A stretch of DNA of 51,982 nt from Allobosea sp. (lineage in GTDB: Bacteria > Pseudomonadota > Alphaproteobacteria > Rhizobiales > Beijerinckiaceae): NCBI RefSeq assembly GCF_017308075.1, contig NZ_JAFKFX010000038.1, forward strand, positions 1 to 51,982, written 5' to 3'. A program made the position numbers and the translations under genes. This document shows, piece after piece, positions 44,249 through 51,982 of this stretch (within the stretch, counting starts at the first letter, position 1; each line of letters opens with the position of its first letter). The notes below the pieces were generated by a model that did no database searches, was not told the DNA's origin, and saw only the letters and a program-made list of their open reading frames with translations.

Positions 44249-45250
44249 GTGCTGCTGAGCTACATCTTCAAGCGTATCCTGGTGATGATCCCGACGCTGC
44301 TGATCACCAGCGCCCTGATCTTCACGGTCATCAACCTGCCGGAAGGCGACTATTTCGAGACCATGGTCGCCGAGATGCAGGCCCAGGGCGAGAAGGCGGA
44401 CATGAGCCGCGTCGAGTTCCTGAAGAAGGAATACGGTTTCGACAAGCCGCCACTGGAGCGCTATTTCTGGTGGGTCACCGGCCTCCTGCGCGGCGACATG
44501 GGCTATTCCTTCGAATACCAGCTGCCGGTCCGCGACATCGTCGGCGACCGGCTCTTCCTGACCATGGTGGTCTCCTTCTTCACCATCATCTTCACCTGGA
44601 TCGTCGCCTTCCCGATCGGCATCTATTCGGCGACGCATCAGTACAGCTGGGGCGATTACGGGCTCTCCTTCATCGGCCTGATCGGCCTCGCCGTGCCGCA
44701 TTTCCTGCTGGCGCTGATCTTTCTCTATTTCGCCAATGTCTGGTTCGGCACCTCGATCGGCGGGCTCGTCGACCCGCAATATCTCAACCAGCCGATGAGC
44801 TGGGCGAAGTTCAAATCGGTGCTCGAGCATCTCTGGATACCGGTGATCATCATCGGCGCCGGCGGCACCGCCGGGATGATCCGCTCGGTGCGCGCCAACC
44901 TGCTCGACGAACTCCAGAAGCAGTATTACGTCACCGCCCGCGCCAAGGGCCTGCCGCCCGGCAAGGCACTGCGCAAATACCCCTTACGCATGTCGCTGAA
45001 CTTCTTCATCTCGGATATCGGCGACATCCTGCCCTCGATCGTCTCCGGCGCCGAGATCGTTGCCATCGTGCTCTCGCTGCAGACCACCGGCCCGCTGCTG
45101 ATCCGCGCCCTGCAGAGCCAGGACATGTATCTCGCCGGCTCCTTCCTGATGTTCCTGTCTTTCCTGACGGTGATCGGCGTGCTCATCTCGGATATTGCGC
45201 TCGCGATCCTCGACCCGCGCATCCGCCTGCAGGGAACGGCGACCAAGTGA
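44249..45250 (+). CDS. ABC transporter permease, DppB/YejB type
   Basis: A 333-residue permease starting at GTG 44249, 5 nt after the receptor stop. LLSYIFKRILVMIPTLLITSALIFTVINLPEGDYF is the typical first helix. The binding-protein-dependent motif, with GAGGTAGMIRSVRANLLDELQKQYYVTARAKGLP, is the EAA loop that contacts the ATPase. About six membrane helices are present. The stop overlaps the next permease start (GTGA). Confidence 0.95.
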   Translation: MLLSYIFKRILVMIPTLLITSALIFTVINLPEGDYFETMVAEMQAQGEKADMSRVEFLKKEYGFDKPPLERYFWWVTGLLRGDMGYSFEYQLPVRDIVGDRLFLTMVVSFFTIIFTWIVAFPIGIYSATHQYSWGDYGLSFIGLIGLAVPHFLLALIFLYFANVWFGTSIGGLVDPQYLNQPMSWAKFKSVLEHLWIPVIIIGAGGTAGMIRSVRANLLDELQKQYYVTARAKGLPPGKALRKYPLRMSLNFFISDIGDILPSIVSGAEIVAIVLSLQTTGPLLIRALQSQDMYLAGSFLMFLSFLTVIGVLISDIALAILDPRIRLQGTATK

Positions 45251-46440
45251 CGACCTCGCCGCCCCCCGCCAACGAGCCCGCCGCCGGCCCTGCCCCCTTG
45301 CCGCATCGCTGGTCGACGGCGCCGTTCGAGCCCTATGCCGTCGAGAAGATGTCGCCGGAGCAGGAGCGCGTCTATCTCGCCTCGCAGCTCCAGCTGATGT
45401 GGTGGAAATTCCGCCGGCACAAGCTCGCGGTGATCTCCGGCGTCGTCATCCTGGTGATGTATTTCTCGGTGGCGATCTGCGAGTTCCTCGCACCCTATCA
45501 CTATACGACCCGCGACACCGACTTCATCCGCGCCCCGCCGCAGCGCGTGCACCTCTTCCACGAAGGCAGCTTCCTCGGCCCCTTCGTCTACCCCTATACC
45601 CAGCGCCTCAACATGGAGAATCTGAAGCGCGAATACGACGTCGACACCTCGCGCCCGCAGCAGATCCGCTTCTTCTGTCGCGGCGAGGACTATTATTTCT
45701 GGGGCCTTTTCCCCGGCAATCTGCGGCTGTTCTGTCCGCCGGAGGGCGGCACGCTCTTCCTGCTCGGCACCGACCGGCTCGGCCGCGACATGTTCTCGCG
45801 CATCCTCTATGGCGGGCGCATCTCGCTGACCATCGGCCTGCTCGGCGTCATGGTCTCCTTCGTGCTGGGCGTGATCATCGGCGGCATCGCCGGCTATTAC
45901 GGCGGCAAGGTCGATCTCTTCGTCCAGCGGCTGATCGAGATCGTGCAGTCGCTGCCGCATATCCCGCTCTGGCTCGCCCTGAGCGCGATCATGCCGGCCT
46001 CCTGGAGCCCGCTCCTGGTCTATTTCGGCATCACCGTGATCCTCGGCCTGATGGACTGGACCGGGCTGGCGCGGGCCGTTCGCTCGAAGCTGCTCTCATT
46101 GCGCGAGGAGGATTATGTCGTCGCCGCCCAGCTGATGGGAGCAAAGCCCGCCCGCATCATCGGCCTGCATCTCGTGCCTGGCTTCATGAGCCATCTGATC
46201 GCCGCCGCGACGATCACCGTGCCAAAGACCATCCTCGGCGAGACCGCCCTCTCCTTCCTCGGCCTCGGCCTCAGGCCGCCGATCACCAGCTGGGGCGTGC
46301 TGCTCAACGAAGCGCAGAACATCAACGTGGTGGCGCTCTATCCCTGGCTGCTTTATCCGTGCGTCCCGGTCATCCTGATCATCCTCGCCTTCAATTTCCT
46401 CGGTGACGGCCTGCGCGACGCAGCCGATCCCTATCGCTGA
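45247..46440 (+). CDS. ABC transporter permease, DppC/YejE type
   Basis: A 397-residue permease starting at GTG 45247, sharing GTGA with the stop of the previous gene. A long soluble N-terminus precedes the first helix (KLAVISGVVILVMYFSVAICEFLAPY), followed by a periplasmic segment of about 120 residues with FCRGEDYYFWG. HLFGTD-like LLGTDRLGRDMFSRILYGGRISL is the OppC signature. SLREEDYVVAAQLMGAKPARIIGLHLVPG is the EAA loop. It completes the transporter; all four genes overlap or nearly touch. The glycosyltransferase gene begins 27 nt later on the same strand. Confidence 0.95.
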   Translation: MTTSPPPANEPAAGPAPLPHRWSTAPFEPYAVEKMSPEQERVYLASQLQLMWWKFRRHKLAVISGVVILVMYFSVAICEFLAPYHYTTRDTDFIRAPPQRVHLFHEGSFLGPFVYPYTQRLNMENLKREYDVDTSRPQQIRFFCRGEDYYFWGLFPGNLRLFCPPEGGTLFLLGTDRLGRDMFSRILYGGRISLTIGLLGVMVSFVLGVIIGGIAGYYGGKVDLFVQRLIEIVQSLPHIPLWLALSAIMPASWSPLLVYFGITVILGLMDWTGLARAVRSKLLSLREEDYVVAAQLMGAKPARIIGLHLVPGFMSHLIAAATITVPKTILGETALSFLGLGLRPPITSWGVLLNEAQNINVVALYPWLLYPCVPVILIILAFNFLGDGLRDAADPYR

Positions 46441-46467
46441 GCGCGTGCCTCGGCCGGACTGCCCTTT

Positions 46468-47616
46468 ATGCCTGCCTTGAAGATCGCCTTCCACACGCCG
46501 CTCAACCGTTATGGCGACGGCGCCGTCTCCGGCGACCGGCGCATGGCCCGGCAGCTCGTCACGCTGCTGGAGCGCCTCGGCCATCGCGTCGCGATCGTGC
46601 CGGCCGAGCGCAGCTTCATGCGTGAGCCGAGCGAGGCCGAGCTCGTCGCCAACCAGGCGGCGGCGCAGGAGGTGATCGAACAGCTTGCCCGCGCTTGGCA
46701 GGAGCCCGCCGTCCGGCCCGACCTGTTCTTCACCTATCATTGCCATTACCGCGCCCCGGACCTGATCGGCCCCGTCCTCGTCGAACGCTTCGCCCTGCCC
46801 TATCTCCTGGCCGAGGCCAGCGACGCGCCCAAGCGCTTTGCAGCCGGATGGACGCCGGCAGCGGGCTTGGCGCGCGCCGCCATCCGGCAGGCCGACCTGC
46901 ATTTCTGCATGACCCCGCGCGACCGCGAAGGCCTCGCCAAGCTGCTCCCGGTGGACGTCCCGCTGATCGACCTGCCGCCCTTCCTGCTCGCCGATGGCGA
47001 GAGGCCGGCTCGAACCGGCGCCGCGCGGCCTGCGGGCGAACCGGTTCGCCTCATCGTCGTCGCCATGATGCGCAAGGGCACCAAGGAGAACAGCTATTTC
47101 GCCCTGGCCCGGACCCTCGCCCAGATCGCCGATCGGCCCTGGACGCTGACTCTGGTCGGCGACGGGCCCCAGCGCGCCGCCATCGAGGCCGCCTTCGCTG
47201 ACCTTCCGTCGGAGCGGCTGCGCTGGCTCGGACGAATCGGCAATGCCGAGACCCGGGCCGAGCTCGCCGCCCATGATCTCTTCGTCTGGCCCGGCCTCAA
47301 CGAGGCCTATGGCCTGGTCTATCTGGAGGCGCAGGCCGCCGGCCTGCCGGTCGCGGCGCTTCACAGCGGCGGCGTCCCGGCGGTTGTCGAGCCCGGCCGG
47401 ACCGGCCTTCTCGTCGCGGATCATGACGAGGACGCCCTGGCGAGCACCATCGCGACCCTGATCGACCAGCCCGGTTTGCGCGAGCGCCTCGGCGCCGCCG
47501 CCCAGATATTCGCCTGCGAGGAGCGCAATGGCGAGGCGGCCTGCGCCATACTCGGCACGGCCCTGGAAAACGCGCTGCAGCGCCACCGCACCCGCCATGG
47601 CGGAGCACGCCGATGA
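46468..47616 (+). CDS. GT4 family glycosyltransferase
   Basis: A 382-residue GT-B enzyme. The opening KIAFHTPLNRYGDGAVSGDRRMARQL is an acceptor-domain start with its Gly-rich loop. The donor domain has LIVVAMMRKGTKENSYF, WTLTLVGDGPQRAAIEAAF and LFVWPGLNEAYGLVYLEAQAAGLPVAALHSGGVPAVV. The latter carries the EX7E motif (Glu in NEAYGLVYLE). It overlaps the deacetylase start as ATGA and follows the peptide transporter closely. A biosynthetic role in a secreted or cell-wall glycan is likely. Confidence 0.94.
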   Translation: MPALKIAFHTPLNRYGDGAVSGDRRMARQLVTLLERLGHRVAIVPAERSFMREPSEAELVANQAAAQEVIEQLARAWQEPAVRPDLFFTYHCHYRAPDLIGPVLVERFALPYLLAEASDAPKRFAAGWTPAAGLARAAIRQADLHFCMTPRDREGLAKLLPVDVPLIDLPPFLLADGERPARTGAARPAGEPVRLIVVAMMRKGTKENSYFALARTLAQIADRPWTLTLVGDGPQRAAIEAAFADLPSERLRWLGRIGNAETRAELAAHDLFVWPGLNEAYGLVYLEAQAAGLPVAALHSGGVPAVVEPGRTGLLVADHDEDALASTIATLIDQPGLRERLGAAAQIFACEERNGEAACAILGTALENALQRHRTRHGGARR

Positions 47617-48392
47617 ACGCGCCGGCCGACTGGCATGACCTCATCGCCGAACTCGATCGCTGGGCTCTCGCCGGCCGACGCATCGCGCTGTGGCTGCGCG
47701 ACGACGATGCCGTCGCCCCGAGCGACCAGTTCGAGCGCCTGATCGATTTGACCGAGCGCCATGCCGTGCCGGTGCTGCTCGCAACCATCCCGCTCCTCGC
47801 CGAGCAGGCGCTGGCGCGGCGCCTCGAAGGCGCGCCGCTGCTTTTCCCCTGCCAGCACGGCATCCGCCACGAGAACCACGCACCGGCATCGCAAAAGAAG
47901 TCCGAGGTCGGCGACCACCGACCGGCAGAGGTCGTGCTCGCCGACATCGCGCAGGGCTGGCAGCGCCTGCATGAGCTGTTCGGCCCCCGCGCGCTCCCGG
48001 TCTTCGTGCCGCCCTGGAACCGCATCGACCCCGCCATTGCCCGGGCTCTGCCCGAAATCGGGCTGGCCGGCCTGTCCTGCTTCCGCAAGTTCAGCCTCGG
48101 CACGCCGAGCGGTCCGGTGCTGGTCAACAGCGATCTCGACCTGATCGACTGGCATGGCGGCCGGATCGGCCGCAATCCCGAGGAGCTGCTGGCGGAAATG
48201 CTCGCTTTGCTCATTCAGCGCCGCAACCAGGCGAAAACCCGGACGACGTTCGGCCTGCTGCTCCACCACCGCGACCATGACGCGACCTGCTGGGCCTTTC
48301 TCGACACCCTGCTCGGGAGAATCGCTAGCCATCCCGCCGTCGAGTTTGTATGCCCTGCGACGCTTTTTGCGCGGCCGGCGGACTTGGAGTGA
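47613..48392 (+). CDS. polysaccharide deacetylase-like protein
   Basis: A 259-residue protein with a divergent NodB-type barrel. IALWLRDDDAVAPSDQFERLIDL holds the Asp pair of motif 1. QHGIRHENHAP replaces the HxxxH metal motif with His residues still present. FVPPWNRIDPAIARALPEIGLAGLSCF matches motif 3 (R/PPW). LLLHHRDHD is the C-terminal His motif. It likely removes N-acetyl groups from a sugar, or has lost that activity. No signal peptide is seen, so it may work on a cytoplasmic intermediate. It starts inside the GT4 stop (ATGA). Confidence 0.88.
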   Translation: MNAPADWHDLIAELDRWALAGRRIALWLRDDDAVAPSDQFERLIDLTERHAVPVLLATIPLLAEQALARRLEGAPLLFPCQHGIRHENHAPASQKKSEVGDHRPAEVVLADIAQGWQRLHELFGPRALPVFVPPWNRIDPAIARALPEIGLAGLSCFRKFSLGTPSGPVLVNSDLDLIDWHGGRIGRNPEELLAEMLALLIQRRNQAKTRTTFGLLLHHRDHDATCWAFLDTLLGRIASHPAVEFVCPATLFARPADLE

Positions 48393-48483
48393 GCGGCGGG
48401 CGGCGCTATGGTTTCAGCCAGTATCGGTGCGTTCTCCGTCCCCAGGAGGCCGTCTGACCTTCCAGCAGAGGACGCGACGCGGC

Positions 48484-49767
48484 ATGTCCCTCAGCCTCAT
48501 CGATGAAAGCGGGGCGCGCCGCGCGCCCGGCAGTCCGCACGCACCGCGGGTCCTGATCTACAGCCACGACACCTTCGGGCTGGGCCATATCCGCCGCTGC
48601 CGGGCGATCGCCAACTCGCTGGTCGCGAGCTATCCTCATATATCAGTGATCATCGTCTCGGGCTCGTCGGTGATCTCGAGCTTCCAGTTCGGCGACGGCG
48701 TCGACTATGTCCGCATCCCCGGCGTCGAGAAGCACGGCGATGGCCGCTATTCGCCGCATCACCTCAATCTCGATCTCGGCGACACGCTTCGGCTGCGCGC
48801 CGAGATCATCAAGCAGGTCGCACTCTCCTTCGATCCGGATGTGGTGATCGTCGACAAGGAGCCACTCGGGCTGCGCGGCGAACTGCTGCCTTCGTTGGAG
48901 ATCTTGCGGCGGCGCGGCGCCCGCATCGTTCTCGGCCTGCGCGACGTGCTCGACGAACCGGCCATCGTGCATGACGAATGGCGCCAGAGCGGGGCGCTCG
49001 ATGCGCTCGCCAATGTCTATGACGACATCTTCGTCTACGGGCTCGAAGGCATCTACAACCCGCTCATCGGCCTGCCCAACCAGCAACTCTTCGCCGACAA
49101 GATTCGTTATACCGGCTATCTCAAGCGCGCCGTACCCTCGCCGATGCCGCCTTACCGGCATCCGCGCATCACCAAGGGCCCGTTCATCCTGGTGACGCCG
49201 GGCGGCGGCGGCGACGGCGCCGGCGTGATCGACTGGGTGATCTCCGCCTATGAGAGCGACCAGACGATCGAGCTGCCGGCCCTCATCGTCTTCGGCCCCT
49301 TCATGTCGCGCGAGAAGCGCAAGGAATTCACCGACCGCATCGCCCGTCTGCCGAAGCTGGAAAGCATCGGCTTCGAGCCCCGGCTCGAACTGCTGATGAA
49401 CCGGGCCCACTGCGTCGTCGCCATGGGCGGCTACAACACCTTCTGTGAGATCCTCTCCTTCGACAAGCCGGCGCTGATCGTGCCGCGCGTCAAGCCACGG
49501 CTGGAGCAGGCGATAAGGGCCGAGCGCGCCGACAGCCTGCGCCTGATCGACGTGCTGCACGACCCCGTCCAGAACGGCGAAAGCCAGCGCGACCCGCTGC
49601 AGATGGCGCGCGCCCTGTGCGCGCTGCCGACGCGCCAGCCACCGTCTCAGGCCTTCCTGCCGAACCTGCTCGACGGGCTGCCGGCCATCAGCCGGGCGCT
49701 GGCCGACAATCTTGCGAGCCCGGTCCGCGGGCGCACCCTAGCCCAGAACGCGATGGCGGCCGGCTGA
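48484..49767 (+). CDS. GT28/MurG-like glycosyltransferase (COG4671 type)
   Basis: A 427-residue protein from ATG 48484. VLIYSHDTFGLGHIRRCRAIANSL is the Gly-His acceptor loop. VIVDKEPLGLRGEL lies in the linker half. The donor domain shows FILVTPGGGGDGAGVIDWVI and CVVAMGGYNTFCEILSFDKPALIVPRVKPRLEQ. The same arrangement is found in the protein at 31395-32531, so the two are probably distant paralogues. The gene follows the deacetylase by 91 nt. It likely transfers a sugar in the same glycan pathway. Confidence 0.9.
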   Translation: MSLSLIDESGARRAPGSPHAPRVLIYSHDTFGLGHIRRCRAIANSLVASYPHISVIIVSGSSVISSFQFGDGVDYVRIPGVEKHGDGRYSPHHLNLDLGDTLRLRAEIIKQVALSFDPDVVIVDKEPLGLRGELLPSLEILRRRGARIVLGLRDVLDEPAIVHDEWRQSGALDALANVYDDIFVYGLEGIYNPLIGLPNQQLFADKIRYTGYLKRAVPSPMPPYRHPRITKGPFILVTPGGGGDGAGVIDWVISAYESDQTIELPALIVFGPFMSREKRKEFTDRIARLPKLESIGFEPRLELLMNRAHCVVAMGGYNTFCEILSFDKPALIVPRVKPRLEQAIRAERADSLRLIDVLHDPVQNGESQRDPLQMARALCALPTRQPPSQAFLPNLLDGLPAISRALADNLASPVRGRTLAQNAMAAG

Positions 49768-49810
49768 GCCCGCCGGGAGGCAGAGCTTGCGGTTCTCGCG
49801 CATGGCGTGA

Positions 49811-49838
49811 TGGACAAGTGAATTTCCGCCCATAATAT
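49811..49838 (+). promoter_or_regulatory. sigma-70 type promoter of the amidohydrolase operon
   Basis: TGGACA (49811-49816), 16 nt, then TAATAT (49833-49838) is a fair match to the housekeeping consensus, 32 nt upstream of the ATG. It is followed by CGGAGG (49855-49860) as ribosome site. Confidence 0.6.
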
Positions 49839-49869
49839 ATCAGGACTGATCGCTCGGAGGCCGCCCGCC

Positions 49870-51105
49870 ATGACGCAGATCCTGTTCCGCAACTTCGCGA
49901 TGCTAGAGCCCGCGCTCGGGGAATTGCAAGGCGGCCATGAGATCCTGGTCGAGGGCGAGCTGATCCGCGAGGTCTCCGACAAGCCGATCAAGGCCGCCGA
50001 GGCGCAGGTGATCGACTGCGGCGGGCGCACCCTGATGCCCGGGCTGATCGACAGCCATGTCCATGTCATGCTCTCCGAGGTCTATATCCGCATCCTGGAG
50101 AGCGTGCCGCTGACGCTCGCGACCGCCCGCGCCGCCCGCCTGATGCGCGGCATGATCGACCGCGGCTTCACCTCGGTGCGCGACACCGGCGGCGCCGACT
50201 GGGGCATCAAGGAGGCGGTCGAGAAGGGCGACATCCCGGGTCCCCGCCTGTTCATCGCCGGCGCCGCGATCGGCCCGACCGGCGGCCATAGCGATCCGCG
50301 CCGACGCACCGATTTCGGCGCCCGCTGCCATTGCTGCAACGCCATGGCCTATACGATGAACATTTCCGATGGCGTCTCGTCGGTAATCAAGTCGACGCGC
50401 GAGCAGATGCGGCTCGGCGCCGACCACATCAAGATCATGATGTCGGGCGGCGTCGCCAGCCCTTACGACCCGCTCGATTCCATGCAGTTCACCGTCGAGG
50501 AGGTCACGGCCGCGGTCACCGAGGCCAAGGCCTTCGGGCGCTATGTCTGCGCCCACGCCTATACGCCCGAAGCGATCACCCGCGCCGCGCAATGCGGCGT
50601 GCGTGCCATCGAGCACGGCAATCTGATCGACGAGGCTTCGGCCGAACTGATGGCTGAGAACAACATGTTCCTCACCGCCAATCTCGTCGCCTATTACGCG
50701 ATGAAGGAGCGCGCCGCCGAATTCGGCATGACCGGCGACATGCTGGCCAAGAACGATCTCGTCATCGAGGGCGGCCTGAAATCGCTCGAGATTTGCAAGC
50801 GCGCCGGCGTTCCCGTCGCCTATGGCTCGGATCTGCTCGGCCAGCTCCAGGTCGACCAGTCGCGCGAGTTCCTGCTGCGCCGGGAGGTGCTGTCGCCGAT
50901 CGAGATCATCCGCTCGGCGACGACGGTCGGCGCGCAATTGCTGCGCATGGAAGGCAAGCTCGGCACGTTGCGTGCGGGCGCCTTCGCCGACATCATCCTG
51001 GTCGACGGCGACCCGCTGAAGGATTTCGGCCTGTTCCAGGATCAGGGTGCGAAGCTGCCGGTGATCATGAAGGGCGGCGCCTTCCACAAGAACACGCTGC
51101 AGTGA
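49870..51105 (+). CDS. metal-dependent amidohydrolase (prolidase / imidazolonepropionase-like)
   Basis: A 411-residue amidohydrolase. The binuclear metal site is complete: DSHVHV (two His), Lys in HIKIMMSGG (carboxylated bridging Lys), AHAYTPEAI (His), IEHGN (His) and Asp in YGSDLLG. The N- and C-terminal parts form the small beta sandwich (GRTLMPGLID; LRAGAFADIILVDGDPL). The family splits Xaa-Pro/Xaa-Arg dipeptides or related N-acyl compounds. It starts an operon with a PotC-type permease and an ATPase, which suggests that the imported solute is its substrate. No signal peptide, so cytoplasmic. Confidence 0.94.
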   Translation: MTQILFRNFAMLEPALGELQGGHEILVEGELIREVSDKPIKAAEAQVIDCGGRTLMPGLIDSHVHVMLSEVYIRILESVPLTLATARAARLMRGMIDRGFTSVRDTGGADWGIKEAVEKGDIPGPRLFIAGAAIGPTGGHSDPRRRTDFGARCHCCNAMAYTMNISDGVSSVIKSTREQMRLGADHIKIMMSGGVASPYDPLDSMQFTVEEVTAAVTEAKAFGRYVCAHAYTPEAITRAAQCGVRAIEHGNLIDEASAELMAENNMFLTANLVAYYAMKERAAEFGMTGDMLAKNDLVIEGGLKSLEICKRAGVPVAYGSDLLGQLQVDQSREFLLRREVLSPIEIIRSATTVGAQLLRMEGKLGTLRAGAFADIILVDGDPLKDFGLFQDQGAKLPVIMKGGAFHKNTLQ

Positions 51106-51138
51106 GGGAAACGGCCGGCCGATGATAGGGAAGCCCGC

Positions 51139-51954
51139 TTGACTGCCGCCCGCCTGAGCCTCGGCCGCATCGCGCTCAACGGCGCGGCCATGCTCTCGCT
51201 CGGTTTCATCCTCCTGCCGCTGATCTTCGTCACCTGGCTCGCCTTCTTCCGCCAGGAAATCCCCTCTTTCCCGCCGGAAGGCTATTCGCTGCGCTGGTTC
51301 TCGGCGGCCGCCGGCAACAAGGCCTTCGTCGACGGCTTCCTGCTCAGCCTGCAGGTCGGCGTGCTCTCGACCCTGATCGGCCTCATGCTCGGCGTGCCCG
51401 CCAGCCTCGCTCTGGTCCGGCATCGCATCGTGCTCGGGCCGGCCCTCAACACCTTCCTGCTGCTGCCGCTGGTGATGCCCGGCATCGTGCTCGGCACCGC
51501 GACCTATGTCTTCCAGATCGAGACCGAGATCGCCACCGGCCTGCCGGTGCTGGGCTCGGCTGGCGGCCTCGTCGCCGCCCACACCCTCATCGTCATCCCC
51601 TGGGTGGTGAAGCTCGTCACCGCGAGCCTGGTCGGCTTCGACCGCACCATCGAGGAGGCCGCGCAGAATCTCGGCGCCAATCCCTGGACGACCTTCTGGC
51701 GCATCACCTTGCCGAGCATTCGGCCCGGCCTCGTCGCCGCCGGCCTGTTCAGCTTCGTCACCTCCTTCGGCAATCTGGAGATGAGCCTCTTCCTGGTCGG
51801 ACCGGGGAGGATCACCCTGCCGATCGCGATCCTGCAATATCTCGAATGGAAGATCGATCCGGCGGTCGCCGCCGCCTCCGTCATCCAGATCGTCCTGATC
51901 GGAGCGGCGATGATCGTCACCGACCGTTACGTCAAGCTGAGCCGGGTCGTCTGA
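51139..51954 (+). CDS. ABC transporter permease, PotC (polyamine / opine) type
   Basis: A 271-residue permease starting at TTG 51139 after AGGGAAG. Hydrophobic helices begin at AAMLSLGFILLPLIFVTWLAFF. The ATPase-contact loop is VGFDRTIEEAAQNLGANPWTTFWRITLP, the EAA motif. Such permeases import polyamines, opines or amino-acid derivatives. The stop overlaps the next start by one base (TGATG). A PotB partner and a binding protein should lie beyond the right edge or elsewhere. Confidence 0.93.
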   Translation: MTAARLSLGRIALNGAAMLSLGFILLPLIFVTWLAFFRQEIPSFPPEGYSLRWFSAAAGNKAFVDGFLLSLQVGVLSTLIGLMLGVPASLALVRHRIVLGPALNTFLLLPLVMPGIVLGTATYVFQIETEIATGLPVLGSAGGLVAAHTLIVIPWVVKLVTASLVGFDRTIEEAAQNLGANPWTTFWRITLPSIRPGLVAAGLFSFVTSFGNLEMSLFLVGPGRITLPIAILQYLEWKIDPAVAAASVIQIVLIGAAMIVTDRYVKLSRVV

Positions 51955-51982
51955 TGGCGCGTCTGTCGATCGAGCATCTGCG
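51954..51982 (+). CDS. ABC transporter ATP-binding protein, N-terminus only
   Basis: ATG 51954 overlaps the permease stop. Only nine full codons are seen, MARLSIEHL, which is the usual first strand of a PotA-type ATPase. The call rests on position and these residues alone. Confidence 0.6.

Overview
The window is GC-rich, densely coded and fully bacterial. The conserved block carD – fdxA – S4 protein – SUV3-type helicase, together with rpmB beside a DUF3108 gene and cobS/cobT, points to an alphaproteobacterium of the order Hyphomicrobiales. Bosea or a relative is my best guess from gene style and order, not from a search. There is no rRNA, CRISPR array, insertion sequence or phage gene. The only RNA gene I can support is one tRNA-Arg(CCT).

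Region 1 (1–14.5 kb) looks like a catabolic island for an organic acid. It holds a TRAP transporter split in two: dctQ at the left edge and a TakP-like binding protein 6.7 kb away. It also holds a GlcD-type FAD-linked 2-hydroxyacid dehydrogenase, an SDR, a class III CoA-transferase, an acyl-CoA dehydrogenase with a methylsuccinyl-CoA-dehydrogenase-like N-terminal extension, an aldehyde dehydrogenase, a YihU-like beta-hydroxyacid dehydrogenase and an orphan 2-oxoglutarate-dehydrogenase-type E1. LysR and IclR regulators flank the set. Two candidate LysR sites and one perfect operator-like palindrome lie in its promoter regions.

Region 2 (14.6–18.7 kb) carries a small HigA-N-terminus-like ORF, the tRNA, a secreted nuclease-like protein, an M48 lipoprotein protease with a LysM tail and a dienelactone hydrolase. 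Region 3 (18.7–31.1 kb) is conserved housekeeping: CarD, ferredoxin, S4 protein, helicase, an alpha/beta hydrolase, DUF3108, ribosomal protein L28, a phytase-like esterase, and cobT and cobS with a GFA protein between them.

Region 4 (31.4–35.1 kb) is a translationally coupled methyltransferase – GT4 – GT28-like operon, divergent from a second methyltransferase-like gene. Region 5 (35.1–40.1 kb) is the most unusual part. It is a tight operon of an ABC-exporter-like protein with a wrecked ATPase site, a stand-alone cyclic-nucleotide-binding protein, and a six-TM, [2Fe-2S], class III cyclase-like protein lacking the usual transition-state Asn and Arg. I read it as a candidate redox/quinone signalling module built on pseudo-enzymes.

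Region 6 (40.4–52 kb) has an oligopeptide-type ABC transporter operon, a second glycan cluster (GT4, polysaccharide deacetylase, GT28-like), and the start of an amidohydrolase plus PotC/PotA-type ABC transporter operon that runs off the right edge.
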